Source of the DNA: Nocardia sp. NBC_00416
GTDB lineage: Bacteria > Actinomycetota > Actinomycetes > Mycobacteriales > Mycobacteriaceae
NCBI RefSeq assembly: GCF_036032445.1
Contig: NZ_CP107932.1
Span: 7,132,501 to 7,196,500, forward strand
DNA: 64,000 nucleotides
Reading direction: 5' to 3'
Shown: one piece after another, positions 49,814-58,039 of the stretch
How the letters are laid out: each line of letters starts with the position of its first letter
Position numbering within the stretch: position 1 is the first letter of the stretch
Notes under the pieces: generated by a model
Told to the model about the DNA's origin: nothing
Databases searched by the model: none
The model's input: the letters and a program-made list of their open reading frames with translations, nothing else
Made by a program: the position numbers and the translations under genes

Positions 49814-50761
49814 GTGACGGTGTTGTGTTCGATTCCCACGCCTCGCCTGGCGAGGTCCCGAGTGCTGTTAGCGGTTCTCGCGGTGGGGCTGACCGCTTTC
49901 GGTTCCGGTTGCGGCGACGGCGGGGAGTCCGGGACCGACGCGGACGGTACGGAACCGCTGGGTATCGGCAACGAGGTGACGGTGCCGATCGCGGCGGCCG
50001 TGGTCACCACCGTGGATCCCGGTAGCGAGCCACGATCGCTGCTGCGGCCGTCCTATTTCGACGGCACGATCCAGGCGGTGACACTGCGCACCGATCACCG
50101 GATCCAACAACAGATCGATTCCCAGCAGGTACGCGACTTCTCCAGTCCCGCGCTGACCATCCCGATGACCGCTACCACCGATTCCGACGGTGTGGAGCTC
50201 ACCCTCGGTTCGGTCACGACTACCGATCCGGCACTGTCGGAGGCGCTCACGGCCGCCGGCGGCACCCACGCCGGGTTCGAGATGAGCGAGCTCGGCGGTA
50301 TCACCGCGCTCCGCCTGGCGCCCGCTCCCGATACCTCCAATTCCGCCCGCGCGGCCCTGGAGCAGGCCTTTTATCAGGCGGTTTATCGGTCCATCACTTT
50401 TCCCGACGAGCCGGTCGGCGAGGGCGCGGTGTGGCGGGTGCAGCAGACCGTCGGCGGTGCGGTCGATCTCGACCAGGTCACCACCGCCACGCTGGTGAAT
50501 CGGGACGGCGGCCGGTTGACGGTCCATCTGGATGTCACCCAGACCCCGACGTCGAGTATCTGGGATCTGCCGAACGAGGCCGGCACCCTCGATATCGAGG
50601 ATTACGCGATGCAGGGCAGCGGCGATATCACCGTGGATCTGGGTCTGCCGCTGCCGGTTGCCGGATCGATCGCGATCGGCGGCCACCAGTTCTATCGCGA
50701 TCCGCGGACCTCCACGGTACTGCGGCAGGTCATCGAGACGAACGTCAGTTGGGGCGGCTGA
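49814..50761 (+). CDS. conserved lipoprotein of unknown function
   Basis: The 315-aa lipoprotein has signal peptide LARSRVLLAVLAVGLTAFGSGC with the lipidated cysteine at about residue 33, an acidic Gly-rich spacer, and a large all-beta domain (EPRSLLRPSYFDGTIQAVTLRTD, SPALTIPMTATTDSDGVELTL, FPDEPVGEGAVWRV). The beta-hairpin-rich pattern is that of actinobacterial secreted proteins with paired domains; I cannot name the family. Start: GTG 49814, 7 nt after a TAGGCT box, rather than ATG 49793. It is divergent from lspA and precedes the VOC gene on the same strand. Confidence 0.75.
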   Translation: MTVLCSIPTPRLARSRVLLAVLAVGLTAFGSGCGDGGESGTDADGTEPLGIGNEVTVPIAAAVVTTVDPGSEPRSLLRPSYFDGTIQAVTLRTDHRIQQQIDSQQVRDFSSPALTIPMTATTDSDGVELTLGSVTTTDPALSEALTAAGGTHAGFEMSELGGITALRLAPAPDTSNSARAALEQAFYQAVYRSITFPDEPVGEGAVWRVQQTVGGAVDLDQVTTATLVNRDGGRLTVHLDVTQTPTSSIWDLPNEAGTLDIEDYAMQGSGDITVDLGLPLPVAGSIAIGGHQFYRDPRTSTVLRQVIETNVSWGG

Positions 50762-50851
50762 CCGGTCCGCCGCGTCCGGGCCCCGACGAGGCCGCGGACC
50801 GGGCCTAAGCTCACAGATATCCGACAAACGATCCGAGACGGAGGTCTTGTG

Positions 50852-51313
50852 ATGTCTGATGTCTCTCCCGTTCCCGAGGGCTACCCCACCATTTCGCCCG
50901 GTCTGGCGATCGCCGGCGCCGCCGACGCGGTGGAGTTCTACAAACGGGTGCTCGGCGCCACCGAACGGATGCGGATCCCGGGCCCCGACGACACGGTGAT
51001 GCACTGCGAACTCCTGATCGGCAATTCCGTGCTCATGCTCGGTGACCCGGCTCCCGATATGGCGTTCCGCGATCCGCACTCGATCGGCGGCACCCCGGTC
51101 AACCTCTACGTCTATCTAGCGGATGTGGACGCTGCCTACGCGGCGGCGCTCGCCGCGGGCGCCACCGAGATCAGCGCCCCGCAGACCCAGTTCTACGGCG
51201 ACCGGACCGGTTCCTTCGTCGACCCCTGGGGTCATCAGTGGACCGTCGCCACCCATGTGGAGGATATCGAGCCGGCGGAGATGCAGCGGCGAATGGACCA
51301 GCTGGGATCCTGA
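50852..51313 (+). CDS. VOC-superfamily protein (PhnB/glyoxalase-like)
   Basis: The 153-aa protein has the paired beta-alpha-beta-beta-beta fold of the vicinal oxygen chelate superfamily: ISPGLAIAGAADAVEFYKRVLGATERMRI, HCELLIGNSVLMLGD, VNLYVYLADVDAAYAAALAAGA and FYGDRTGSFVDPWGHQWTVATH. The tail IEPAEMQRRMDQL is the typical end of PhnB/YdcA-like bacterial members. Substrates of this subgroup are generally unknown. GGAGG lies 7 nt before ATG 50852 (a GTG lies 3 nt earlier). It precedes the response regulator by 77 nt. Confidence 0.83.
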   Translation: MSDVSPVPEGYPTISPGLAIAGAADAVEFYKRVLGATERMRIPGPDDTVMHCELLIGNSVLMLGDPAPDMAFRDPHSIGGTPVNLYVYLADVDAAYAAALAAGATEISAPQTQFYGDRTGSFVDPWGHQWTVATHVEDIEPAEMQRRMDQLGS

Positions 51314-51390
51314 ACCGCCCATCCCGGACCCACGGCGTGCACCCGATGACTACGATGACCGAGTCGAAGGAGCAGGAAGAGGGTCTGGCG

Positions 51391-52137
51391 ATGCGGGTGC
51401 TGGCCGTGGACGACGAGCAGCCGGCGCTGGACGAGCTGCTGTACCTGCTGCGCGCCGAACCCGCGGTGACCGAATTGCACGGCGCGGCCGACGCGACCGG
51501 TGCGTTGCGGATACTGCGTGCGCGCGGCGCCGACGCGGTGTTCCTGGATATCAACATGCCGGGGCTGGACGGGATGGAACTGGCCGGGGTGCTGGCGGAA
51601 TTCGCGAATCCACCGGCGATCGTCTTCGTTACGGCGCACGAGGATCACGCGGTGGCCGCGTTCGATCTGGGCGCCGTGGACTATCTGCTCAAACCGGTCC
51701 GGCAGCAGCGGCTTGGTGCCGCGGTGCGGCGGATCGCGCAGCGGCGCGCCCGCACCGAACCCGAATCCGATCCGGGCGCGAACAACGAGGTCATTCCGGT
51801 CGAGCTGGGCGGTGTGACCACACTGGTGCACCGGTCGCAGGTGAACTGGGTGGAGGCCGAAGGCGACTACGCGCGCCTGCATACCGACACCGGATCGCAT
51901 TTGGTGCGCATTCCACTGTCGGCGTTACAGGAGCGCTGGCGTGACGATTTCCTCCGGGTGCACCGGTCGTACCTGGTGGCGCTGGGGCGGGTGACCGGTT
52001 TGCGCACGGCGGGTTCGGGCACGCTGGTCTGTCTGCGCGGGGCGGGTCCGGTGGAGCTGCCGGTGAGCCGACGGCAGGTCCGCGAACTCAAACAGCGGCT
52101 GGTGCACGGACCGCATCCGGCACCGGACCGGCGATGA
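51391..52137 (+). CDS. LytTR-family response regulator
   Basis: The 248-aa two-component regulator has a receiver domain (RVLAVDDEQPALDELLYLL, phospho-acceptor Asp53 in FLDINMPGLDG, Lys101 in LLKPV) and a LytTR DNA-binding domain (TTLVHRSQVNWVEAEGDYARLHT; DDFLRVHRSYLVAL). LytTR regulators bind short direct repeats and pair with LytS-type kinases; such a kinase gene lies at 56542-57714. ATG 51391 with AGGAAGAGGG upstream is preferred to ATG 51346. The stop overlaps the next gene (ATGA), tying the regulator to the transporter genes. Comparison: BtsR and related pyruvate/acetate-responsive regulators. Confidence 0.88.
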   Translation: MRVLAVDDEQPALDELLYLLRAEPAVTELHGAADATGALRILRARGADAVFLDINMPGLDGMELAGVLAEFANPPAIVFVTAHEDHAVAAFDLGAVDYLLKPVRQQRLGAAVRRIAQRRARTEPESDPGANNEVIPVELGGVTTLVHRSQVNWVEAEGDYARLHTDTGSHLVRIPLSALQERWRDDFLRVHRSYLVALGRVTGLRTAGSGTLVCLRGAGPVELPVSRRQVRELKQRLVHGPHPAPDRR

Positions 52138-52502
52138 TCGGGCCGGCGCCGAGACCACCGCGACGGCGCGTGGTGCTCGCCGAACGCCGGGGCGCGCGCC
52201 GCGTCCGGACCCGGGTGGAGGTCGCCGAACAGACCGAGATCGGGGCGGCGCTGATCGGCGGGCTCGTCCGGGCGCAACTGGGACTGGCGCTGAGTTGCGG
52301 CCTGGCGCTCGCGCTCGTGTTCGCGGCGCTGCCGCTGCTGTTCAGGGTGACCGCGATCGCCGAAACGGTGGTACTCGGCATCCGGCTGCCGTGGCTGCTG
52401 CTGGGCGGCGCCGCCTATCCGGTGCTGTGGCTCTCCGGCCGCGTCTACCTGCGGCTGGCCGAACGCAACGAGAACGATTTTCTCGAGTTGACCGGTGATT
52501 GA
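52134..52502 (+). CDS. small membrane protein coupled to the regulator and first symporter
   Basis: The 122-aa protein has a basic cytosolic N-terminus (PRPPRRRVVLAERRGARRVRTR), two membrane helices (about 50-72 and 83-103) and a short polar tail. The ATG overlaps the response-regulator stop (ATGA), and the first symporter starts 43 nt downstream. It occupies the same place relative to symporter 1 that the DUF485 protein occupies relative to symporter 2, and the two-helix plan is the same, so it may be a divergent DUF485-like partner subunit. No family is recognised with confidence. Confidence 0.65.
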   Translation: MIGPAPRPPRRRVVLAERRGARRVRTRVEVAEQTEIGAALIGGLVRAQLGLALSCGLALALVFAALPLLFRVTAIAETVVLGIRLPWLLLGGAAYPVLWLSGRVYLRLAERNENDFLELTGD

Positions 52503-52544
52503 GCCGCGGCTGTCCACGGCGGCCCGGCCGCACCGGGCGGTGTC

Positions 52545-54299
52545 GTGAACGCGTCCGGCCTCACCGTGGCGGCGCTGGTCGCGGCGGCGGTGGCGACCGT
52601 CGTGCTGGGCGTCTACGGCGTGCGGTGGGCGCGTACCACCTCGGATTTCCTGGTCGCGTCGCGCAGCGTGGGACCACGCTGGAACGCCGCCGCGGTATCG
52701 GGGGAATACCTCTCGGCCGCCTCGTTTCTCGGGGTGGCCGGGTTGATCGCCAAATACGGTGCGGACGCGCTGTGGTACCCGGTGGGCTTCACCGCGGGGT
52801 ATGTGGCGTTGCTGCTGTTCGTGGCGGCGCCGCTGCGGCGGTCCGGCGCCTACACCGTGCCGGATTTCGCCGAGTTCCGGTTGGGTTCGCCGCGGCTGCG
52901 CCGGCTCGCCGCCGCGCTGGTCGTGGTGGTGTGCGTGGTGTATGTGATCCCGCAGTTCCAAGGCGCCGGGCTGACCCTGCGGATTCTGCTCGGTGTGCCG
53001 GGCTGGGTGGGGGCGGTGGCGGTGGCGGTGATCGTGGTGGCGAATGTGGTCTCGGGTGGGATGCGCTCGATCACGCTCGTGCAGGCGTTCCAGTACTGGC
53101 TGAAGCTGACCGCGGTCGCGCTGCCGGCCCTCGTGCTGCTGATGCATTTCTTCGCCGCCGACCGGCCCGCCGGAGATCGCGAACTCGGTGCGCCGGCGCC
53201 GCCGACGGTGAGCGAACGCACCACGGTGGAGGTGACGACACCGGTGCTGGTGCAGTTGGCCGCCCCACAGCGGGTTTCGGTGCACGGGGTGCTCGACGGC
53301 CGGACCGTGGACGGGCCGGTATCGCTGAGTGCGGGAGTCCACCAGCTGGCGCCGGACACCCGCTTGATACTCGATCCGGGCGCGGCGGTGCCGGTGGTGG
53401 CGGGGGCGCCGGGCGACGGCGCGCGCTGGCTGCTGCCCGGTGGCGGTTTCGCCGGACCCCATCCGCTGTACCAGGTGTACTCACTGATGATCGCCACCTT
53501 CCTGGGCACCATGGGGCTCCCGCATGTCCTGGTGCGCTTCTACACCAACCGGGACGGCCGGGCGGCCCGGTCCACCGCGCTGGCGGTGATCGCCCTGGTC
53601 GGGACCTTCTATCTGTTCCCGGTGCTGCTCGGTGTCTTCGCCCGCCTGTACGTACCGCAGCTGCTGATCACCGGAACCTCGGACGCGGCGGTACTGCTGT
53701 TGCCGTCCTCGGCGCTGGCGGGGTTGCCGGGGCAGCTGCTCGCGGCGCTGGTCGCGGCGGGGGCCATGGCGGCGTTCCTGTCCACGTCCTCCGGTCTGGT
53801 GGTGAGCATCGCGGGGGTACTGAGTACCGATGTGCTCCGCGGGCGCATCCGCGATTTCCGGGTGGCGGCGCTGGTCGCGGGCGCGGTGCCGTTGGGGCTG
53901 TCGCTGGGGGTGGTCTCGCTCGATCTGTCGCGCACGGTGGGGCTGGCGTTCTCGCTCGCGGCCGCCACCCTGTGCCCGCTACTGGTATTGGGGATCTGGT
54001 GGCCGGGCCTCACGGCGGCGGGCGCCGCGGCCGGTCTGGTGACCGGGGGAGTCGTGGCGGGTGGGGCCACGCTGGTCTCGGTGCTCGGTGGCGTCTCCGA
54101 TGACGTGGCTGCCGGCTGGGCGTCCGCACTGCTCGGCTATCCGGCGGCGGTCGCGGTCCCGTTGGCGTTCGCGTCGATGGTGCTCGTCAGCCGGTTCACG
54201 CCGCGCGCGCCGGGAGTCGGCCGGGCTTTCGTGCGGATGCACGCGCCGGAACGACTGGGGATGGGCGCCGACCGGGTGCCCGGAACACGGACGGACTGA
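52545..54299 (+). CDS. sodium:solute symporter (ActP-like), copy 1
   Basis: The 584-aa SSS transporter has about thirteen membrane helices. Family blocks are SGEYLSAASFLGVAGLIAKYG (52-72), VPDFAEFRLG, YVIPQFQGAGLTLRILLG, GGMRSITLVQAFQYWLK and FLGTMGLPHVLVRFYTNRDG (319-338). It is closest in kind to monocarboxylate/acetate symporters (ActP, MctC). A soluble insert of about 105 residues (202-306) between two helices carries beta-rich, Pro-rich sequence (TTVEVTTPVLVQLAAPQRVSV) that the second symporter lacks, probably outside the cell. GTG start. Substrate unknown. Confidence 0.85.
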   Translation: MNASGLTVAALVAAAVATVVLGVYGVRWARTTSDFLVASRSVGPRWNAAAVSGEYLSAASFLGVAGLIAKYGADALWYPVGFTAGYVALLLFVAAPLRRSGAYTVPDFAEFRLGSPRLRRLAAALVVVVCVVYVIPQFQGAGLTLRILLGVPGWVGAVAVAVIVVANVVSGGMRSITLVQAFQYWLKLTAVALPALVLLMHFFAADRPAGDRELGAPAPPTVSERTTVEVTTPVLVQLAAPQRVSVHGVLDGRTVDGPVSLSAGVHQLAPDTRLILDPGAAVPVVAGAPGDGARWLLPGGGFAGPHPLYQVYSLMIATFLGTMGLPHVLVRFYTNRDGRAARSTALAVIALVGTFYLFPVLLGVFARLYVPQLLITGTSDAAVLLLPSSALAGLPGQLLAALVAAGAMAAFLSTSSGLVVSIAGVLSTDVLRGRIRDFRVAALVAGAVPLGLSLGVVSLDLSRTVGLAFSLAAATLCPLLVLGIWWPGLTAAGAAAGLVTGGVVAGGATLVSVLGGVSDDVAAGWASALLGYPAAVAVPLAFASMVLVSRFTPRAPGVGRAFVRMHAPERLGMGADRVPGTRTD

Positions 54300-54363
54300 T
54301 CCGGGGCGCTACCGCTCGTCGCGTCGCGGCGACCGCTCACCGCAGAGTTGCCCACCTCTGCCG

Positions 54364-54379
54364 AGTGACCCGCATCACA
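54364..54379 (+). promoter_or_regulatory. CRP/GlxR-like operator, one mismatch
   Basis: AGTGACCCGCATCACA has one difference from TGTGA-N6-TCACA. It lies 72 nt before the DUF485-actP pair, in a 151-bp gap after symporter 1. In Corynebacterium, GlxR regulates acetate and monocarboxylate uptake, so the location is plausible. Confidence 0.5.
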
Positions 54380-54450
54380 GGTATCGGCAGGTCGTGCCGG
54401 GCCGCTACCTTCTGCACAGGTAACACCCGTCACATTGCGAGGAACCCGGC

Positions 54451-54804
54451 ATGACCGACATCGATCTCGACAAGAGCGGCGGGCGGGACGCCCCGCCGCC
54501 CGACTTCGTCGCCGTGCAGACCAGTCCGGAGTTCCAAGAACTCCGGACCAGGTTGCGCCGCTTCATCTTCCCCATGGCCGCCTTGTTCCTGCTCTGGTAT
54601 CTCGGTTATGTGCTGCTCGGCGCCTACGCGCACGACTTCATGGCCACCGAGGTGTTCGGTGAGATCAATATCGGGCTGCTGCTCGGGTTGGGGCAGTTCG
54701 TCTCGACCTTCCTCATCACCGGCCTCTACGTCCGATTCGCCAACCGGGAACTCGATCCGCGGGCCGCGGCACTGCGTGCCGAACTGGAAGGAAGCGCGTC
54801 GTGA
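54451..54804 (+). CDS. DUF485 membrane protein (YjcH-like)
   Basis: The 117-aa protein has the DUF485 pattern: a short cytosolic head with FVAVQTSPEFQELRTRLRRFIFPMAALFLLWYLGYV, two membrane helices and the NIGLLLGLGQFVSTFLITGLYVRFANRELDPRAAALR end. DUF485 proteins are encoded next to acetate symporters (yjcH-actP in E. coli) and probably assist them. ATG 54451 has GAGGAA upstream. Its stop overlaps the next gene (GTGA), so the two are translated together. A CRP/GlxR-like site precedes it. Confidence 0.88.
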   Translation: MTDIDLDKSGGRDAPPPDFVAVQTSPEFQELRTRLRRFIFPMAALFLLWYLGYVLLGAYAHDFMATEVFGEINIGLLLGLGQFVSTFLITGLYVRFANRELDPRAAALRAELEGSAS

Positions 54805-56435
54805 ACACGCTGTACGCCGCCGACGCCACCGTCGGCAATCCGACCGCCAATATCGCCATATTCGCGGCGTTCGTCGTGGTCACCATGGTCGTGGTGTTCT
54901 GGGCGGGTCGTAATACCTCCGGCGCCACCGACTATTTCACCGGCGGCCGCGGGTTCACCGGTCCGCAGAACGGAATCGCCATCGCCGGTGATTATCTGTC
55001 CGCGGCGAGTTTCCTGGGGATCGCCGGCGCCATCGCGGTCTACGGATACGACGGATTCCTGTATTCGATCGGGTTCCTGGTGGCCTGGCTGGTGGCGCTG
55101 CTGCTCGTCGCCGAAATGCTGCGCAACACCGGAAAATTCACCATGGCCGATGTGCTGAGCTTCCGGCTGAAGCAGCGGCCGGTGCGCACCGCGGCCGCGA
55201 TCACCACGCTGGCGGTGTCGCTGTTCTACCTGCTCGCGCAGATGGCCGGCGCCGGCGGCCTGGTGGCGTTGCTGCTGGATGTGTCCAGTGAGACCGGGCA
55301 GGCGGTGGTGATCGCCGTGGTCGGGGTGCTGATGATCGTGTACGTGCTGGTCGGCGGAATGAAGGGCACCACCTGGGTGCAGATCATCAAGGCCGTCCTG
55401 CTCATCACCGGCGCCGCGGTGATGACCGTCATGGTGCTGGCGAAATTCGGCTTCGACCCGTCGGAAATCCTCACCGGCGCGCAGTCGGCGATCAGCGGCT
55501 CCGCCGATACGAAGGTGGCCGCACGCGATGTGCTGGCGCCCGGCGCCCAGTACGGCGGCAGCGAGATGTCGAAACTGAACTTCGTCTCGCTCGGGCTGGC
55601 GCTGGTGCTGGGCACCGCGGGCCTGCCGCATGTGCTCATGCGTTTCTACACGGTGCCGACCGCCAAAGAAGCGCGGCGTTCGGTGGTCTGGGCGATCGTG
55701 TTGATCGGCGCCTTCTACCTGTTCACCCTGGTACTCGGCTACGGGGCGGCGGCGATCGTCGGACCGGACCGGATCCTCGCGGCGGCCGGCGGGCAGAACG
55801 CCGCGGCGCCGCTGCTGGCCTTCGAACTCGGCGGGGTGATCCTGCTCGGCGTGATCTCGGCGGTGGCCTTCGCGACCATCCTCGCGGTGGTCGCCGGTCT
55901 CACCATCACCGCCTCGGCGTCTTTCGCGCACGATATCTACGCCAACGTCATCCGCCGCGGCAAAGCCGACGACGCCGCGCAGGTCCGGGTGTCCCGGATC
56001 ACGGCGGTGGTGATCGGGGTGCTGGCCATCGCGCTGGGCATTCTCGCCAACGGGCAGAACATCGCCTTCCTGGTGGCGCTGGCCTTCGCCGTCGCGGCCT
56101 CGGCGAATCTGCCGACCATCCTGTACTCGCTGTTCTGGCGGCGCTTCAACACCACGGGCGCGCTGTTCAGCATGTACGGCGGGCTGATCTCCACGGTCGT
56201 GCTGATCGTGTTCTCCCCGGCGGTCTCCGGGTCCGCGACGGCGATGCTGCCGGATCTGGATTTCGACTGGTTCCCGCTGTCGAACCCGGGCATCGTCTCC
56301 ATACCGCTGGCATTCGTACTCGGTGTGGTCGGCACCTATCTCGGCGGGAAGGACGGCGAAGACCCGGCGAAGGCCGCGGAAATGGAGGTCAGGGCGCTGA
56401 CCGGCGTCGGCGCCGAGAAGGCGGTCGCGCACTGA
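54801..56435 (+). CDS. cation:acetate/monocarboxylate symporter (ActP-like), copy 2
   Basis: The 544-aa SSS transporter has GDYLSAASFLGIAGAIAVYGYDG, TMADVLSFRLKQRPVRT, YLLAQMAGAGGLVALLL, GGMKGTTWVQIIKAVLL and LGTAGLPHVLMRFYTVPTAKEARRS, all characteristic of ActP/MctC. With the overlapping DUF485 gene it forms the standard actP pair for acetate, glycolate, pyruvate or propionate uptake. It ends at a bidirectional terminator facing the kinase gene. Relative to copy 1 it lacks the large extracytoplasmic insert. Confidence 0.9.
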   Translation: MNTLYAADATVGNPTANIAIFAAFVVVTMVVVFWAGRNTSGATDYFTGGRGFTGPQNGIAIAGDYLSAASFLGIAGAIAVYGYDGFLYSIGFLVAWLVALLLVAEMLRNTGKFTMADVLSFRLKQRPVRTAAAITTLAVSLFYLLAQMAGAGGLVALLLDVSSETGQAVVIAVVGVLMIVYVLVGGMKGTTWVQIIKAVLLITGAAVMTVMVLAKFGFDPSEILTGAQSAISGSADTKVAARDVLAPGAQYGGSEMSKLNFVSLGLALVLGTAGLPHVLMRFYTVPTAKEARRSVVWAIVLIGAFYLFTLVLGYGAAAIVGPDRILAAAGGQNAAAPLLAFELGGVILLGVISAVAFATILAVVAGLTITASASFAHDIYANVIRRGKADDAAQVRVSRITAVVIGVLAIALGILANGQNIAFLVALAFAVAASANLPTILYSLFWRRFNTTGALFSMYGGLISTVVLIVFSPAVSGSATAMLPDLDFDWFPLSNPGIVSIPLAFVLGVVGTYLGGKDGEDPAKAAEMEVRALTGVGAEKAVAH

Positions 56436-56485
56436 ATCCGGGGCCCGGGTGCCGTCACGGCGGTACCCGGGCCGATGATCCCGGG

Positions 56486-56540
56486 CGCCGATCGGCCGGA
56501 CCCCGCTCTGTGAGGGTGAGCGGGGCACGGCCGATCGGCG
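56486..56540. terminator. bidirectional two-part terminator between symporter 2 and kinase
   Basis: CGCCGATCGGCCG (56486-56498) and CGGCCGATCGGCG (56528-56540) form a 13-bp stem, continued by CCCCGCT (56501-56507) with AGCGGGG (56519-56525). A preceding inverted repeat (GGCCCGGGT...ACCCGGGCC, about 56441-56473) adds a second hairpin. The two genes converge here. Confidence 0.75.
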
Positions 56541-56541
56541 T

Positions 56542-57714
56542 TCACGGCCTGATCCCGGGCCGGAACTTGGGCACCCGCATACTCACCTTCGTCCCGGCTC
56601 CGGGCGCGGTGTCCACCACGAGGCCGTAGTCGTTTCCGAACGCGGCGCGCAGCCGGTCGTCCACATTGGCCAGCCCGACATGCGCCTCGCCCCCGGCTCC
56701 CGCGGCGTCCAGCGATCCCGTACGCAACAGATCGGGGTCCATGCCCGCGCCGTCGTCCTCGACGCTCAGCACACAGTCCGTCCCGGCGTCCAGCGCTTCG
56801 ATCGTGACCGTGCCGCCGCCGGGCGTACCCGCCAGACCGTGCCGGACGGCGTTCTCCACCAAGGGTTGCAATGCCAGGAAGGGCAGCGTCACCCCGAGCA
56901 CTTCCGGTGCGATCCGCAGCCGGACCTCGAGTGCGGAACCGAACCGGGCGCGTTCGAGTTCCAGGTAGCGTTCGATATTGCTGAGTTCGTCGGCCAGGAC
57001 GGTGTACTCCCCGGCGGCGCGGAACGAATACCGCGTGAAATCGGCGAAATCGAGGATGAGTTCCCGGGCCCGGTCCGGATCCGTGCGGACGAACGAGGCG
57101 ATGGTGTTCAGGGCGTTGTAGATGAAATGCGGACTGATCTGGGCCCGCAGGGCGCGGACTTCCGCGCGGTCCAGCCGGGACCGTGAAGCGTCGAGTTCGG
57201 CCAGTTCCAGTTGGCCGCAGGCATACCGGGCCACCTCCGCCAACGCGCCGAGCGCCCCGGGCCCCGGGCGATTTCCGGTGACCATGCCGAGCGCGCCCGC
57301 GACAGTGCCGCTGTCGGTGAGCAGTGGCTGAGTGACCAGGGTGCGGCCCGGACGGTCGGGATCGGGCAGTGCAACCAGTACCGGTCGTTGCGCCGCCACG
57401 GCCCGCCGGGCGGCCTCGGTGAACTCCGCCGCCAGGTTCTCGTGCGCTCCGTCCCAGGCCAGTAGTGCCCCCTCGGGATCGCTCACCCCCAGACCCTCGG
57501 CCCCGACGAGAGATCGCAGATGCGGGACCGCGTCCGTGGCCGAGGTCCGGGTCAGACCCTGCCGCAGCGGCCGCGCCGCCAGCGACGCGGTGTGCAGCGC
57601 GAGGTGGACCGCCCGTTCGGCCGGAGTGGTGACCATGCGCCGCGGCGACCGGATCAGCAGCGCCCCGGCGATCAGTACCGCCGCCGCGGCGACAGCGAGG
57701 ACGGCCGCGGTCAT
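56542..57714 (-). CDS. LytS-type sensor histidine kinase
   Basis: The 390-aa kinase has one N-terminal helix (2-21) and a GAF-like sensory region (about 60-165). A His_kinase domain follows with the phospho-accepting His196 in RAQISPHFIYNALNTIASF, ERYLELERARFG, the N-box LQPLVENAVRHGL (Asn288) and VEDDGAGMDPDLL plus a G-box (VGLANVDDRLRAAFG). This is the LytS/YehU class that pairs with LytTR regulators such as the one at 51391. Having only one helix, it probably senses an internal signal through the GAF-like domain. AGGGAG precedes the ATG. It is convergent with symporter 2. Confidence 0.9.
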   Translation of the reverse strand: MTAAVLAVAAAAVLIAGALLIRSPRRMVTTPAERAVHLALHTASLAARPLRQGLTRTSATDAVPHLRSLVGAEGLGVSDPEGALLAWDGAHENLAAEFTEAARRAVAAQRPVLVALPDPDRPGRTLVTQPLLTDSGTVAGALGMVTGNRPGPGALGALAEVARYACGQLELAELDASRSRLDRAEVRALRAQISPHFIYNALNTIASFVRTDPDRARELILDFADFTRYSFRAAGEYTVLADELSNIERYLELERARFGSALEVRLRIAPEVLGVTLPFLALQPLVENAVRHGLAGTPGGGTVTIEALDAGTDCVLSVEDDGAGMDPDLLRTGSLDAAGAGGEAHVGLANVDDRLRAAFGNDYGLVVDTAPGAGTKVSMRVPKFRPGIRP

Positions 57715-57768
57715 CGCACTCCCTGTCTCGATTCGTCCGGAACCGGGCCGGCACCGTGATCGGTTCGT

Positions 57769-57868
57769 CTCGCCGGCCTGGGCCGGTCATCGTCTCACGC
57801 TTCCCGCGGCAACCGCCATTGCCGCGGGAAACCTTCTCCGGAAGCGATGACCGGCCCACGCCGGCGAG
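57769..57868. repeat. 100-bp compound palindrome upstream of the kinase gene
   Basis: Outer arms CTCGCCGGC (57769-57777) and GCCGGCGAG (57860-57868), then GGGCCGGTCATCG (57780-57792) and CGATGACCGGCCC (57845-57857), are exact complements separated by one 2-nt mismatch. Inside lies a 12-bp perfect hairpin, TTCCCGCGGCAA (57801-57812) with TTGCCGCGGGAA (57819-57830). It fills the 325-bp gene-free gap between the kinase (start 57714) and the secreted-protein gene (stop 58040). It could terminate the latter, bind a regulator, or be a non-autonomous mobile element. The rest of the gap shows nothing else recognisable. Confidence 0.75.
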
Positions 57869-58039
57869 CCGGAACGCGGACAGGTCGAGCGGACGAGTTC
57901 GAGGGGACAGGGGAGGACAGGGCCGAGGAGCCGACGCCGTCATCGAGTCGGACCTAGAGATCGGAGGGCACGCGTCTTACGGATGCCCGGATCGATCAGA
58001 CGGCGACCGGTTCGGATGCTGGTCTGCGGGGGCCGGTGA

